A stretch of 64,000 nucleotides of DNA from Bacillota bacterium (GTDB taxonomy: Bacteria > Bacillota > Bacilli > Paenibacillales > NBRC-103111): assembly GCA_023388055.1 (NCBI GenBank), contig JAEWGW010000019.1, positions 281,888 to 345,887 on the forward strand. The letters run 5' to 3'. Shown here in pieces: positions 16,516 to 24,015 of this stretch. Below the pieces are notes generated by a model. It searched no databases, had not been told where the DNA came from, and saw nothing but the letters and a program-made list of their open reading frames with translations. The position numbers were made by a program, and so were the translations under genes. The first letter of the stretch is position 1; each line of letters opens with the position of its first letter.

Positions 16516-17784
16516 TTGCGTAAACGGGTAACGGCAAGCGATGTGGCCAGTCGGGCAGGAGTTTCCCGCAGTCTGGTATCGGCTTTTCTCAACAGCACGC
16601 CGGGAATTTCGGTAAGCGCGGAGAACCGGGCGGCCATCACCAGTGCCATCCGGGAGCTGGGGTATACGGTGAATGTGCAGGCCCAGAGCATCAAGACGGG
16701 CAAAAGCAATTGCATCGCGGTGTACGGGGATGTGTACAATGCCTTGTTTCTCCAGCTGGTGGAGGGGATTCAGCGGGTTAGCGGACCGGCAGGCTACCAT
16801 GTGCTTTTGTACGGGGAAGGCAAGAATGTGGAAGGCCGGGAGGGGCTCGCCGCCTTGTACCGGCAGGGCCGGATCGACGGTGTAATTACGCTGGATTTTC
16901 CGGACGCCTTAGCCCCAGCCTGGGAAGAAGCGGTGCGGGAGTGGGGCATCCCTTACGTGACAGTGGAGGGGATCCCCAGCTCTCCGGAGATTCTGTCGGT
17001 AGAAACGGATTATGCCGGCAGCATCCGCCGGGCTTTGGATTTTATGGAGGCGGAGGGTTGGCCCTCCCCCGTGTATCTGAATGTGCTGCCTTGCGGCAGG
17101 CCGCAGACCCGGGGAGACCAGCTCCGGCTGGAGGCGTACGAGAGCTGGATGCAGGCAAAAGGCCGGCAGCCCCGGATCGATTCGGTGCCGGATAAGCCTT
17201 GGGGCCATCAGCAGGCCTGGTGGCGTGATTGGCTGGCCGCGCAGGAGCTTCCGCTGGGTGTGCTGTCCAACTGGTCCAGAGGAGCGCTTTCGGTGTACCG
17301 AACCGCCTATGAGCAAGGGCTGCGGATTGGGCGGGAACTGTTCGTCATGTCCGCGGACGATACGGAGCGCGTAAGCCGCCATATGGTCCCGGCCGTCCCT
17401 TGTTTGGAGGTGCCTTACGGGGAGATGGGAGAAGCGGCGTTTACGCTGCTGCATCAAGCCATGGCAAAGGGTGAAGGGGGGAAAGCAGACTCCGCAGTGA
17501 AAGTGGAAGCAGACTCCGTGGTGACAGTGGAAGCAGACTCCGTGGTGAAAGTGACAGCATCCGCAGCAACGGATCGAAGAGAGGCGGCGGAGGCAGGCTC
17601 CGGGGAGAATGCAGGGAGTACGAAAGCGGCAAGAGCTTCCGGAACTGCCGAAGATGCGGTGGCTGCAGTACGTGCGAAGGGTGTGGGAGCATCGGGTACT
17701 TCAGATGCTGCTGAGGAAGCAAAATATCCCGCACCTGCGATACGTCGAGTAGTGGAGGCGAAGCTGTTTACGGGGAGGGAGTAA
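16516..17784 (+). CDS. LacI-family transcriptional repressor with low-complexity C-terminal insertion
   Basis: TTG 16516 is the start, with GAAAGGAG 10 bases upstream. The 422-residue protein has an N-terminal LacI HTH (VTASDVASRAGVSRSLVSAF) and a periplasmic-binding-protein-like sensor domain to about residue 320. Between HQAMAKGEGG and the final strand (IRRVVEAKLFTGRE) lies an Ala/Val/Ser/Glu-rich insertion of about 85 residues, partly encoded by 24-bp tandem repeats. LacI proteins normally have a short loop there. The operator shared with the GH38 gene makes it the likely local repressor of the 18.2-22 kb glycan genes. Confidence 0.9.
   Translation: MRKRVTASDVASRAGVSRSLVSAFLNSTPGISVSAENRAAITSAIRELGYTVNVQAQSIKTGKSNCIAVYGDVYNALFLQLVEGIQRVSGPAGYHVLLYGEGKNVEGREGLAALYRQGRIDGVITLDFPDALAPAWEEAVREWGIPYVTVEGIPSSPEILSVETDYAGSIRRALDFMEAEGWPSPVYLNVLPCGRPQTRGDQLRLEAYESWMQAKGRQPRIDSVPDKPWGHQQAWWRDWLAAQELPLGVLSNWSRGALSVYRTAYEQGLRIGRELFVMSADDTERVSRHMVPAVPCLEVPYGEMGEAAFTLLHQAMAKGEGGKADSAVKVEADSVVTVEADSVVKVTASAATDRREAAEAGSGENAGSTKAARASGTAEDAVAAVRAKGVGASGTSDAAEEAKYPAPAIRRVVEAKLFTGRE
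17481..17559 (+). repeat. 24-bp tandem repeat inside lacI-family gene
   Basis: Two nearly identical 24-base copies (17497-17520 and 17521-17544, core GTGGAAGCAGACTCCGTG) with partial copies on each side. The length keeps the frame and encodes repeated KVEADSV-like units. Confidence 0.85.
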
Positions 17785-17882
17785 ATCCGTTGATGCCGCA
17801 TGTGATGACGCCCATGTGATGGCGCACCCCCATGCTGAGACGTTTCCAAGGTGGCGGCCGCAACCCCCGGGGGTGGAAATTT

Positions 17883-18017
17883 CTTACGGAAGCAGGAGCC
17901 CTTATTTGGCCGGATAGGCCCTCGAATGACTCCATTTGGCTGAAATAACGGCCGTGGCTTCCGTTAGAGATGGAGAGGGCCCTTTTTGAAGCAAATAGCG
18001 GCGCTGGCCGCCGTTAG
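17883..18017. repeat. 50-bp-phased repeat array A (incomplete)
   Basis: One forward unit at 17883-17909 (CTTACGGA...CTTATTTG) and two reversed units at about 17943-17967 and 17992-18017, whose CCGTTAG ends are exactly 50 bases apart. A second forward unit, if present, is degenerate near 17912-17940. Together with the tandem repeat at 18057-18120 it fills most of the 455-base gap between the lacI-family and GH38 genes. Confidence 0.65.
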
Positions 18018-18056
18018 ACTTTTGTTGCGAGGTCGGTAAGCACAAAAAGAGGCGCC

Positions 18057-18120
18057 AAGTAGTGACGGCAACCAAGTAGCGATGGCAACCAGGTAGTGAC
18101 GGCAGCCAGGTAGCGGCAAC
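18057..18120 (+). repeat. 17-bp tandem repeat
   Basis: Three full copies and one partial copy of a unit like AAGTAGTGACGGCAACC at 18057-18073, 18074-18090, 18091-18107 and 18108-18120, in the gap upstream of the GH38 gene. Confidence 0.85.
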
Positions 18121-18184
18121 GCATCTCATTATTTTGCCGCGCGTCTCCCCTTCAGCAAGCTGCCGATATCCTATTATGAGTATT

Positions 18185-18200
18185 TATAACACGTGTTATA
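18185..18200 (+). promoter_or_regulatory. LacI-type operator upstream of GH38 gene
   Basis: Perfect 16-bp palindrome TATAACACGTGTTATA, 39 bases before the GH38 start codon and just after a TATTAT box (18172-18177). It differs by one base from the operator in the lacI-family promoter at 16473-16488. Confidence 0.85.
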
Positions 18201-18239
18201 GACGTTTCCAAAAATGATTCTACAAAGGAGCTAACGATT

Positions 18240-21038
18240 ATGAAGCCGGATTCTTCCCATATTAAACAAATCAAAGTTGTCTCCAACACCCACTGGGACC
18301 GGGAATTCCGCCGTTCCTTCGAACGGACGCGCCGGAATCTGCTGACCATGATGGACGTGACGCTGGACATTCTCGAGCAGGACCCGGAGTTTGCCTCCTT
18401 CACCATGGACGGCCACTCCATTATGCTGGACGATTATGTGGAGATGCGCCCCGAGAAGCGGGAGCTGGTGGAGAAGCTGATCCGCGAGGGGCGGCTTATC
18501 GCCGGACCGTATTACACGCTGGCAGAGGAATTCAGCATCGCCCAGGAAGCATTGGTACGCAACCTCATGTTCGGACGGCGGACGGTGGAGAGCTACGGTG
18601 GCAAAACGGGTACCGTTACCTACACCCCCTCCTCCTGGGGTCAAACCGGGCAGCTGCCGCAGATCCTGCTGGATTTTGGGCTGGACAAAATGATGTTCTA
18701 CCGGGGCATCTCCCATCATGAAGCAGATGCGGAGTGGATCTGGAGTGCGCCGGACGGAAGCCGGGTGCTGGCCAGCCGGTTTGCCCTGTACGCCCGCTAT
18801 AACTGGTACTACCAGGTCCACCGGGCGGTCACCCGGGGAACTGTCTTCGACAAAACCTATAACTGGGGCGAATATGACGAGGTGCCTTTTCGTCTGTCTG
18901 ATGGCCTGTCCGGGGAGGACCAATCCTACGGGCTGCTGTCCCCTGCTGTTCACTATGACAAAAGCCGCCTGAAGCAAGCCGTTCTGGATATGGTGGAGCG
19001 GGAGGGCCGGCATTTTACCACGGAGGTATTCCTGGCCATGAACGGTCACGATATCTCAGTAGCCCATCCGCTGGAGTCCCAGGTGATCCTGGATGCCAAG
19101 GAGCTTCTGGGTGACCGGTATTCTATCGAGCATACGGATTTGGAGAAGTTCTGGGAAGAGGCGCAAAAGCATCTTCAGCAAGACCAACTGCCCGTGCTCA
19201 CCGGAGAGCGCCGCTCCTACCTGAAGGAGGGCATGTGGACCTTCCTGTTCCCGGGCACCATCAGCGCCAGAACCTATCTGAAGCAGCAGGATTTTCACGC
19301 CACCAAGGAGCTGGTTGCTTACGCGGAGCCCTTGGCGGCCTTGGCATCCGTCTTCGGGGAAGCCTATCCCGTCCGTTATCTGGAGCGGGGCTGGCGGTAT
19401 CTGCTGTCCAACCATACCCATGACGCCAACGGCGGCTGTGCCCCCGACGCAGTCTGCCAGGATATTGAATACCGCTACCGCAAGGCGGCGGACATCGGCG
19501 GGATTGTTTCCGAGGATGCCATGGGCTTCATCGCCCGGAATCTGTCGCCGGAGCATCTGGGGACGGATGTCACCCAACTGGTGGTATACAACCCGTTGCC
19601 TGTTGAGCGCACCGTGGTCACCTCTGTGGACCTGGAGCTGCCCCGGGGCGAAGGAGCCAAGTCCTACAGCCTGTATCATGACCAGGATCCGTCTGTGCAG
19701 CGGCAGGCGGTGGCTTTTGAAAAATCCAGCGTATTTGTGGACAGCATCTGGGAGGTGCCGACCATTCTTGACTCCCACCGGGTGAGGATGCATGTGGAGC
19801 TGACCAAGCTTCCCGGCCTGGGGTACCGGGCATACCGGCTGCAGCGGGAGGAGCAGGAGGTGCGGAATATCCGTACGCTCATCACCGGGCCCGACACCAT
19901 GGAGAACCAGCTGCTGAAGGTTAAGGTCAACACCAACGGGACCCTGGATATCGTCAACAAGCTCACCGGAAAAGCCTACAGCAATCTTGGCTACCTGACG
20001 GATCAAGGGGAATGCGGCAACGCATGGAAGCATGTGGCGCCCCGTTTTGACCGCAAGTACAACAGTCTTGGGGTGGCTGCGCAGGTGGCGGTGACGGAGA
20101 GCGGCGAGCTGTCCAGCACCATTGAAGCCCATTTCAGCTTCCCGGTGCCCGTGGATTATGCCGACGGCAACTCCCGCAGCACGGTTATGGTGGAGCTTCC
20201 GGTGAAGCTGGCCTATACCTTGGAAAAAGGCGCCTCCGCCGTCAAAGTGAAGCTGACGGTAGATAACAAGGCCCGTGACCATTGGCTGCGGGTGAACTTC
20301 CCCACAGAGCTAGTCACGGATACCTCCTGGGCGGATACCCACTTCGATGTGATTTCCCGGCCCATTCCCATTCCGGATTCCACCGGCTGGGTGGAGCAGG
20401 CAGGGGGAACCCACCCGCTGCAAACCTTCGTGGAGCTGTCCGACGGACAGGACGGGCTGGCCCTTTTGCCCAAGGGCATTTATGAATATGAGGCCTTCGA
20501 GGATGATAACCGTACCTTGGCGCTCACCCTGATCCGGGCCTGCCGGATCAAGCTGGCGGTAAGCGAGGAGAAGCTGACCGAGCTGCCTGACCAGGGAATT
20601 CAATGCCCGGGCGTACAAACCTTCGAATATGCAGTGCATATTCATGCAGGCGACTGGCGGCAAGCCGGTCTGTTGAATGCGGCAGCCTGCTACGCGGTGC
20701 CCGTACGGGCGGCAGTGTCGGGCAGAGGCCAGGGAAGCCTGCCCTCCGAAGCGGGGCTGTTCACCTTGGCAAGCGGCGCGACCCTGCATGTATCCGCTGT
20801 GAAGCAGGCAGAGGACGGCAGCGGGCTGATCATCCGGCTGTTTAATCCGTCGGCTGAGGCGGAGCAGGCGGTGTTCCGGTTTGGCGTAGGGGTGACGGAG
20901 GCGTTCCGGTGCAAAATGGACGAAGGTGTAGTTGAGGCGCTTGCTCCGGCGGCAGACGGGTATTCCTTCGAAGCTGCTGTAGAGCCCAAGAAAATCGCCA
21001 CCTTCAAGGTCATTTTGGCAAAAGGGAGCGGGGAATAA
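18240..21038 (+). CDS. GH38 alpha-mannosidase-like protein lacking the usual nucleophile Asp
   Basis: A 932-residue protein with GH38 layout: catalytic N-terminal domain with NTHWDRE (H18, D20), LPQILLDFG, and the C-terminal metal-site motif SNHTHDANGGC near residue 395, then middle and beta-sandwich domains. Related enzymes (for example MngB) have PDSFGQSG with the nucleophile Asp that also binds zinc. Here the segment reads PSSWGQTGQLPQIL (codons TCC TCC), so position 131 is Ser. Known enzymes remove alpha-mannose from glycans or mannosyl-glycerate. This one may be inactive, altered in mechanism or a binding protein. AAAGGAG precedes the ATG. It leads an operon with the HAD gene. Confidence 0.88.
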   Translation: MKPDSSHIKQIKVVSNTHWDREFRRSFERTRRNLLTMMDVTLDILEQDPEFASFTMDGHSIMLDDYVEMRPEKRELVEKLIREGRLIAGPYYTLAEEFSIAQEALVRNLMFGRRTVESYGGKTGTVTYTPSSWGQTGQLPQILLDFGLDKMMFYRGISHHEADAEWIWSAPDGSRVLASRFALYARYNWYYQVHRAVTRGTVFDKTYNWGEYDEVPFRLSDGLSGEDQSYGLLSPAVHYDKSRLKQAVLDMVEREGRHFTTEVFLAMNGHDISVAHPLESQVILDAKELLGDRYSIEHTDLEKFWEEAQKHLQQDQLPVLTGERRSYLKEGMWTFLFPGTISARTYLKQQDFHATKELVAYAEPLAALASVFGEAYPVRYLERGWRYLLSNHTHDANGGCAPDAVCQDIEYRYRKAADIGGIVSEDAMGFIARNLSPEHLGTDVTQLVVYNPLPVERTVVTSVDLELPRGEGAKSYSLYHDQDPSVQRQAVAFEKSSVFVDSIWEVPTILDSHRVRMHVELTKLPGLGYRAYRLQREEQEVRNIRTLITGPDTMENQLLKVKVNTNGTLDIVNKLTGKAYSNLGYLTDQGECGNAWKHVAPRFDRKYNSLGVAAQVAVTESGELSSTIEAHFSFPVPVDYADGNSRSTVMVELPVKLAYTLEKGASAVKVKLTVDNKARDHWLRVNFPTELVTDTSWADTHFDVISRPIPIPDSTGWVEQAGGTHPLQTFVELSDGQDGLALLPKGIYEYEAFEDDNRTLALTLIRACRIKLAVSEEKLTELPDQGIQCPGVQTFEYAVHIHAGDWRQAGLLNAAACYAVPVRAAVSGRGQGSLPSEAGLFTLASGATLHVSAVKQAEDGSGLIIRLFNPSAEAEQAVFRFGVGVTEAFRCKMDEGVVEALAPAADGYSFEAAVEPKKIATFKVILAKGSGE

Positions 21039-21040
21039 GC

Positions 21041-22075
21041 ATGGGAAGCTTCATGAATGGATCGGCATCCAACCCAACCCTGCTTCCGGGTTTTGGACTG
21101 TCTTTGCCGGAGCTTGTGCGGGATGGAAGCATGTTGGAGTGCGAAACCGGCGGGGAAGGAATGTTCCGCAGAGGCGAGGACGGAGTGCTGCATATTCTGA
21201 CGCCCCGGGACCGGAAAGCGGATTTTGTGGTGTACCGGGACAAAACCCACTGTTATGTGAAGTCGGCCATGGGCCATCCGGCCATCTATCCCCTGCCTGA
21301 TGCCGGGTTCGAGGGCCCGGCTGAGGCGGTGCTGATGGATCTGGACGGCACCAGTGTGCACAGCGAGGCCTTCTGGATCTGGATTATTGAGCGGAGCATG
21401 GGGCTATTGATGGATAATCCGGGGTTCCGGCTGGAGCCGGAGGATGAGCCGCATGTGTCGGGGCATTCCGTTTCGGAGCATCTGCAATACTGCATCGGCA
21501 AATATTGTCCGGAGCGGAGTGTGGAGGAGGCCAGGCGGCATTATTTTGCCGTGACCGAGTACGAAATGAATGAGATTCTGAAGGGCCGGGGCAAGGAAGG
21601 GGCGTTTACGCCCGCCCCGGGTTTAAAGGAGTTTCTCTTGGAGCTGAAAAGCCGGGGCATCCGCGTCGGCCTGGTGACCTCTGGCCTGTACGAAAAGGCC
21701 TGGCCGGAGGTGCTGTCGGCCTTCCGCACCCTCCAGCTGGGCGATCCGCTGGAGCTGTACGATGCCGTTATCACCGCCGGGCAGGCCATCCGCAAGGGCC
21801 AGGCCGGCACCCTGGGCGAGCTGGCGCCGAAGCCCCATCCCTGGCTGTATGCCGAAGCCGCCCGGGTGGGCCTCGGCCTGGGGCCGGAGAGCCGACGCCG
21901 GGTCATCGGCATCGAGGATTCGTCAGCCGGCGTATTGTCCATCCGGCTGGCGGGGTTCGCCGCCTTCGGCATCGGCGGCGGCAACATCGCGGCCAGCGGC
22001 GTGCAGCCGCTGGTGCAAAAGCAGTTCGGCAGCCTCCTGGAGATGCTGCCGGCGATTCTCGGCGCGGACGGCTGA
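21041..22075 (+). CDS. HAD-superfamily hydrolase (beta-phosphoglucomutase-like) with extra N-terminal domain
   Basis: A 344-residue protein. HAD motifs: VLMDLDGTSVHSE at about residues 97-109 with both Asp residues, GLVTSG, a Lys in KPHPWLYAEA and EDSSAGVLSIRLAG. The helical cap after motif I is of the phosphatase/beta-phosphoglucomutase type. About 95 residues precede motif I, which is unusual; they contain FGLSLPELV and a compact beta-rich stretch that I do not recognise. It starts two bases after the GH38 stop, so they are co-transcribed and it probably handles a sugar phosphate from that pathway. Confidence 0.87.
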   Translation: MGSFMNGSASNPTLLPGFGLSLPELVRDGSMLECETGGEGMFRRGEDGVLHILTPRDRKADFVVYRDKTHCYVKSAMGHPAIYPLPDAGFEGPAEAVLMDLDGTSVHSEAFWIWIIERSMGLLMDNPGFRLEPEDEPHVSGHSVSEHLQYCIGKYCPERSVEEARRHYFAVTEYEMNEILKGRGKEGAFTPAPGLKEFLLELKSRGIRVGLVTSGLYEKAWPEVLSAFRTLQLGDPLELYDAVITAGQAIRKGQAGTLGELAPKPHPWLYAEAARVGLGLGPESRRRVIGIEDSSAGVLSIRLAGFAAFGIGGGNIAASGVQPLVQKQFGSLLEMLPAILGADG

Positions 22076-22152
22076 CCGCGCCAGCTCCAGCGGAGCGGCG
22101 GGATGCTGCCGCTCCCGGCATTACGGGTGCCCGGCGTAACCGCGGGCACAGC

Positions 22153-22190
22153 AAGGGCCTGAGCGGCAGATTATTGCGCTCAGGCCCTTT
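22153..22190. terminator. Bidirectional terminator between convergent genes
   Basis: A 13-bp perfect stem AAGGGCCTGAGCG / CGCTCAGGCCCTT (22153-22165 with 22177-22189), with an 11-base loop, between the HAD gene and the GH43 gene. Confidence 0.9.
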
Positions 22191-22205
22191 CAACCTATAT
22201 CTGCC

Positions 22206-23165
22206 CTACACCCCCGGGCAGGGACCATCCTTCACCGGCTGCCCGAATACGGGGAAGCCGTCCTCTCCCCAGCTGAAGGGCTGGAGCCGGGTATGACGGT
22301 TGGGATCCCGCAGGGGATCACCCTGGATCTCCCGGTAGCTGCGGGCATGGTACACCAGAATGTCTTGGCTGCCGTCCTCGGACACGGTGAAGCTGTTGTG
22401 ACCGGGTCCGTATTGGCCGTTTTCCTCGCAGGTGGCGAAAACAGGCTCCGGCAGCTTGTGCCAGGAGGCGGCGTCCAGCGGATCACTGTGTTCATCCGCC
22501 CACAGAAGGCCCATACAGTAGCTGGCATCCGTAGCGCTGGCGGAGTAGGTGATGAAGATGCGGCCATTGCGCACGAGCACTGCAGGCCCTTCATTTACCT
22601 TGTATTTCACCTGCTCCCACGGAAAATCCGGTGCGGCGATTTCCACCTGGGGCCCCGCCAGGGTCCAGGGGTTGCTCATAGGTGCAATAAACAGGCTGGA
22701 GTTGACTTGCAGCTCAGGATTAGACTGGGCCCAGACCAGATAGCGGGTGTTCTTGTGCTCGAAGGTGGTGGCATCCAGGGCGAAGGAATCCCAAGCCGTG
22801 AGCACCTCCCCCTTTTCGGTCCAGGTGCCGGTGGTGGGGTCGTTGGCTTCATTTTCCAATACCCAGATACGGATTCTCCAGATATCCTCGGCTCGTCCCG
22901 CCGCAAAGTAGATATACCACTTGCCGTCCATGCGGTGCAGCTCCGGAGCCCAGATGTGATAGCTCATGGGACCGCTCTCATGCTTCTCCCAGGCAACCAC
23001 AGGTGAGGCTTCGGCCAGTCCGGCCAAAGTAGAGGCCTTGCGAAGCTCAATGCGGTCATATTCGGGAGCGGAGGCAGTGTGGTAATAGGTGCCGTCCTCC
23101 GCCTTCAGAATCCAGGGATCGGCCCGCTGTTCAATCAGCGGATTGGATACAGGTTGGGTGGTCAT
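22206..23165 (-). CDS. Glycoside hydrolase family 43 enzyme
   Basis: A 319-residue five-bladed-propeller protein. ADPWI near the N terminus carries the likely catalytic base Asp, FALDATTF the pKa-modulating Asp, KYKVNEGPAVL the acid Glu, and GPGHNSF the conserved His. GH43 enzymes cleave alpha-L-arabinofuranose or beta-D-xylose linkages in plant hemicellulose and pectin. It has no signal peptide, so it acts on imported oligosaccharides. It converges on the GH38/HAD operon and starts after AAAGGGG. Its substrate (arabinan or xylan side chains) is open. Confidence 0.9.
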   Translation of the reverse strand: MTTQPVSNPLIEQRADPWILKAEDGTYYHTASAPEYDRIELRKASTLAGLAEASPVVAWEKHESGPMSYHIWAPELHRMDGKWYIYFAAGRAEDIWRIRIWVLENEANDPTTGTWTEKGEVLTAWDSFALDATTFEHKNTRYLVWAQSNPELQVNSSLFIAPMSNPWTLAGPQVEIAAPDFPWEQVKYKVNEGPAVLVRNGRIFITYSASATDASYCMGLLWADEHSDPLDAASWHKLPEPVFATCEENGQYGPGHNSFTVSEDGSQDILVYHARSYREIQGDPLRDPNRHTRLQPFSWGEDGFPVFGQPVKDGPCPGV

Positions 23166-23251
23166 GGGGGGTTGTCCCCTTTCTTTTTCGAGGGTTGCGG
23201 TACTTCTCGATTTTAATATTGGTCCGTCCCATATTTCAATCCTTTTTGCAA

Positions 23252-23269
23252 TATAGACTATAGTCCATA
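23252..23269. promoter_or_regulatory. Palindrome upstream of GH43 gene
   Basis: TATAGACTATAGTCCATA is an 18-bp palindrome with one mismatched pair, about 90 bases before the GH43 start codon. It could be an operator. It does not match the TATAACAC word of the neighbouring LacI regulator. Confidence 0.4.
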
Positions 23270-23356
23270 CCCATTCTGCTTTTCCTACATAGGATGTGGG
23301 GACTTAACCGATAGGGATTGGGTTAAGACACCATCACAAAAGAGGGAGTGTTGAAT

Positions 23357-23476
23357 ATGGGATATGCAGCAGGTGCAGGTTGTGGCGTAGGAGTAGGCGG
23401 AGGATTCACTACCACTGGCGTGATTTTGGTACTGTTTATTCTCCTGGTAATCATAAGCAAGGCTTGGGTATTCTAA
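23357..23476 (+). CDS. YjcZ-type small spore/membrane peptide
   Basis: A 39-residue peptide MGYAAGAGCGVGVGGGFTTT followed by a single hydrophobic helix (GVILVLFILLVIISKAWVF). The Gly-rich head and short C-terminal helix match the YjcZ family of sporulation-associated small proteins. GAGGGAG precedes the ATG and a strong terminator follows, so the small frame is credible. Function unknown; members are often in multiple copies in spore formers. Confidence 0.8.
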   Translation: MGYAAGAGCGVGVGGGFTTTGVILVLFILLVIISKAWVF

Positions 23477-23490
23477 TCTAACTAACTGTA

Positions 23491-23522
23491 AAAACGCAGT
23501 CCCTCCGGGGGCTGCGTTTTTT
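23491..23522 (+). terminator. Terminator after YjcZ-type gene
   Basis: AAAACGCAGTCCC / GGGGCTGCGTTTT hairpin with six T residues. Confidence 0.9.
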
Positions 23523-23590
23523 CAAGAAAATAAAGGCTATCGACCAAGTATGGGTTATTGACCAAGTATAGGCTATCGACCTCCCCTGGG

Positions 23591-23776
23591 CTAACGGAAC
23601 TCAGAAGCGCTTAAAGGCGGGAAATCGAGGTTTTTTTGATTTAACGGAACTTAAGCGACCGTTAGAAACCGAAATTGCCTCCAATGGATGCCAGCAGGCC
23701 CTGTAAGAGCTTCTGAGTTCCGTTAGGTTTCGGACAAGCCAGATATTGACTTCTAAGGGTCGCGGAGTTCCGTTAG
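23591..23776. repeat. 50-bp-phased repeat array B (two forward, two reversed units)
   Basis: Forward units begin at 23591 (CTAACGGAACTCAGAAGCGC) and 23641 (TTAACGGAACTTAAGCGACC). Reversed units end in CCGTTAG at 23726 and 23776. Both pairs are spaced exactly 50 and share the centre 23683.5. Unit 1 matches the reverse complement of unit 3, and unit 2 that of unit 4. The array fills the gap between the YjcZ terminator and the ppaC promoter; no gene is seen there. Confidence 0.85.
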
Positions 23777-23888
23777 GAGCCGGCCCAGCCGCATTTAGCC
23801 TTATCCCCAACCGGTGTTGATCACCCTCCGGTACAAGAGCTGTTTTTGCGGAAACCGGCTATTTTTTCGGACAAGCTCTGTAAAGGAA

Positions 23889-23917
23889 TTGGAATAAGAA
23901 GAATTTGCCGTTATAAT
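23889..23917 (+). promoter_or_regulatory. ppaC promoter
   Basis: TTGGAA (23889-23894), 17-base spacer, TATAAT (23912-23917). The leader of roughly 90 bases to the ATG contains short GC-rich hairpins (for example around GGGCCTGTAGGGCC) but no recognisable riboswitch. Confidence 0.75.
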
Positions 23918-24015
23918 AAAGAAAGCTTCCAGAATGGAGCATCCCGGAACACCCGGGCCTGTAGGGCCGGAGGCTGCTTTCGCGGGAAATTTTCGGATAA
24001 GAAGAGGTCATGTAC

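Noticed and set aside
15505..16800. 431-codon open frame opposite the acyl-CoA synthetase and lacI-family genes
   Set aside because: It crosses a terminator and a promoter and encodes no recognisable protein.
17902..18129. Minus-strand 75-codon frame between lacI-family and GH38 genes
   Set aside because: It lies entirely in repeat units of array A and the 17-bp tandem repeat.
19056..20282. 408-codon open frame opposite the GH38 gene
   Set aside because: Low-quality composition and no start signals; the plus-strand GH38 match covers the region fully.
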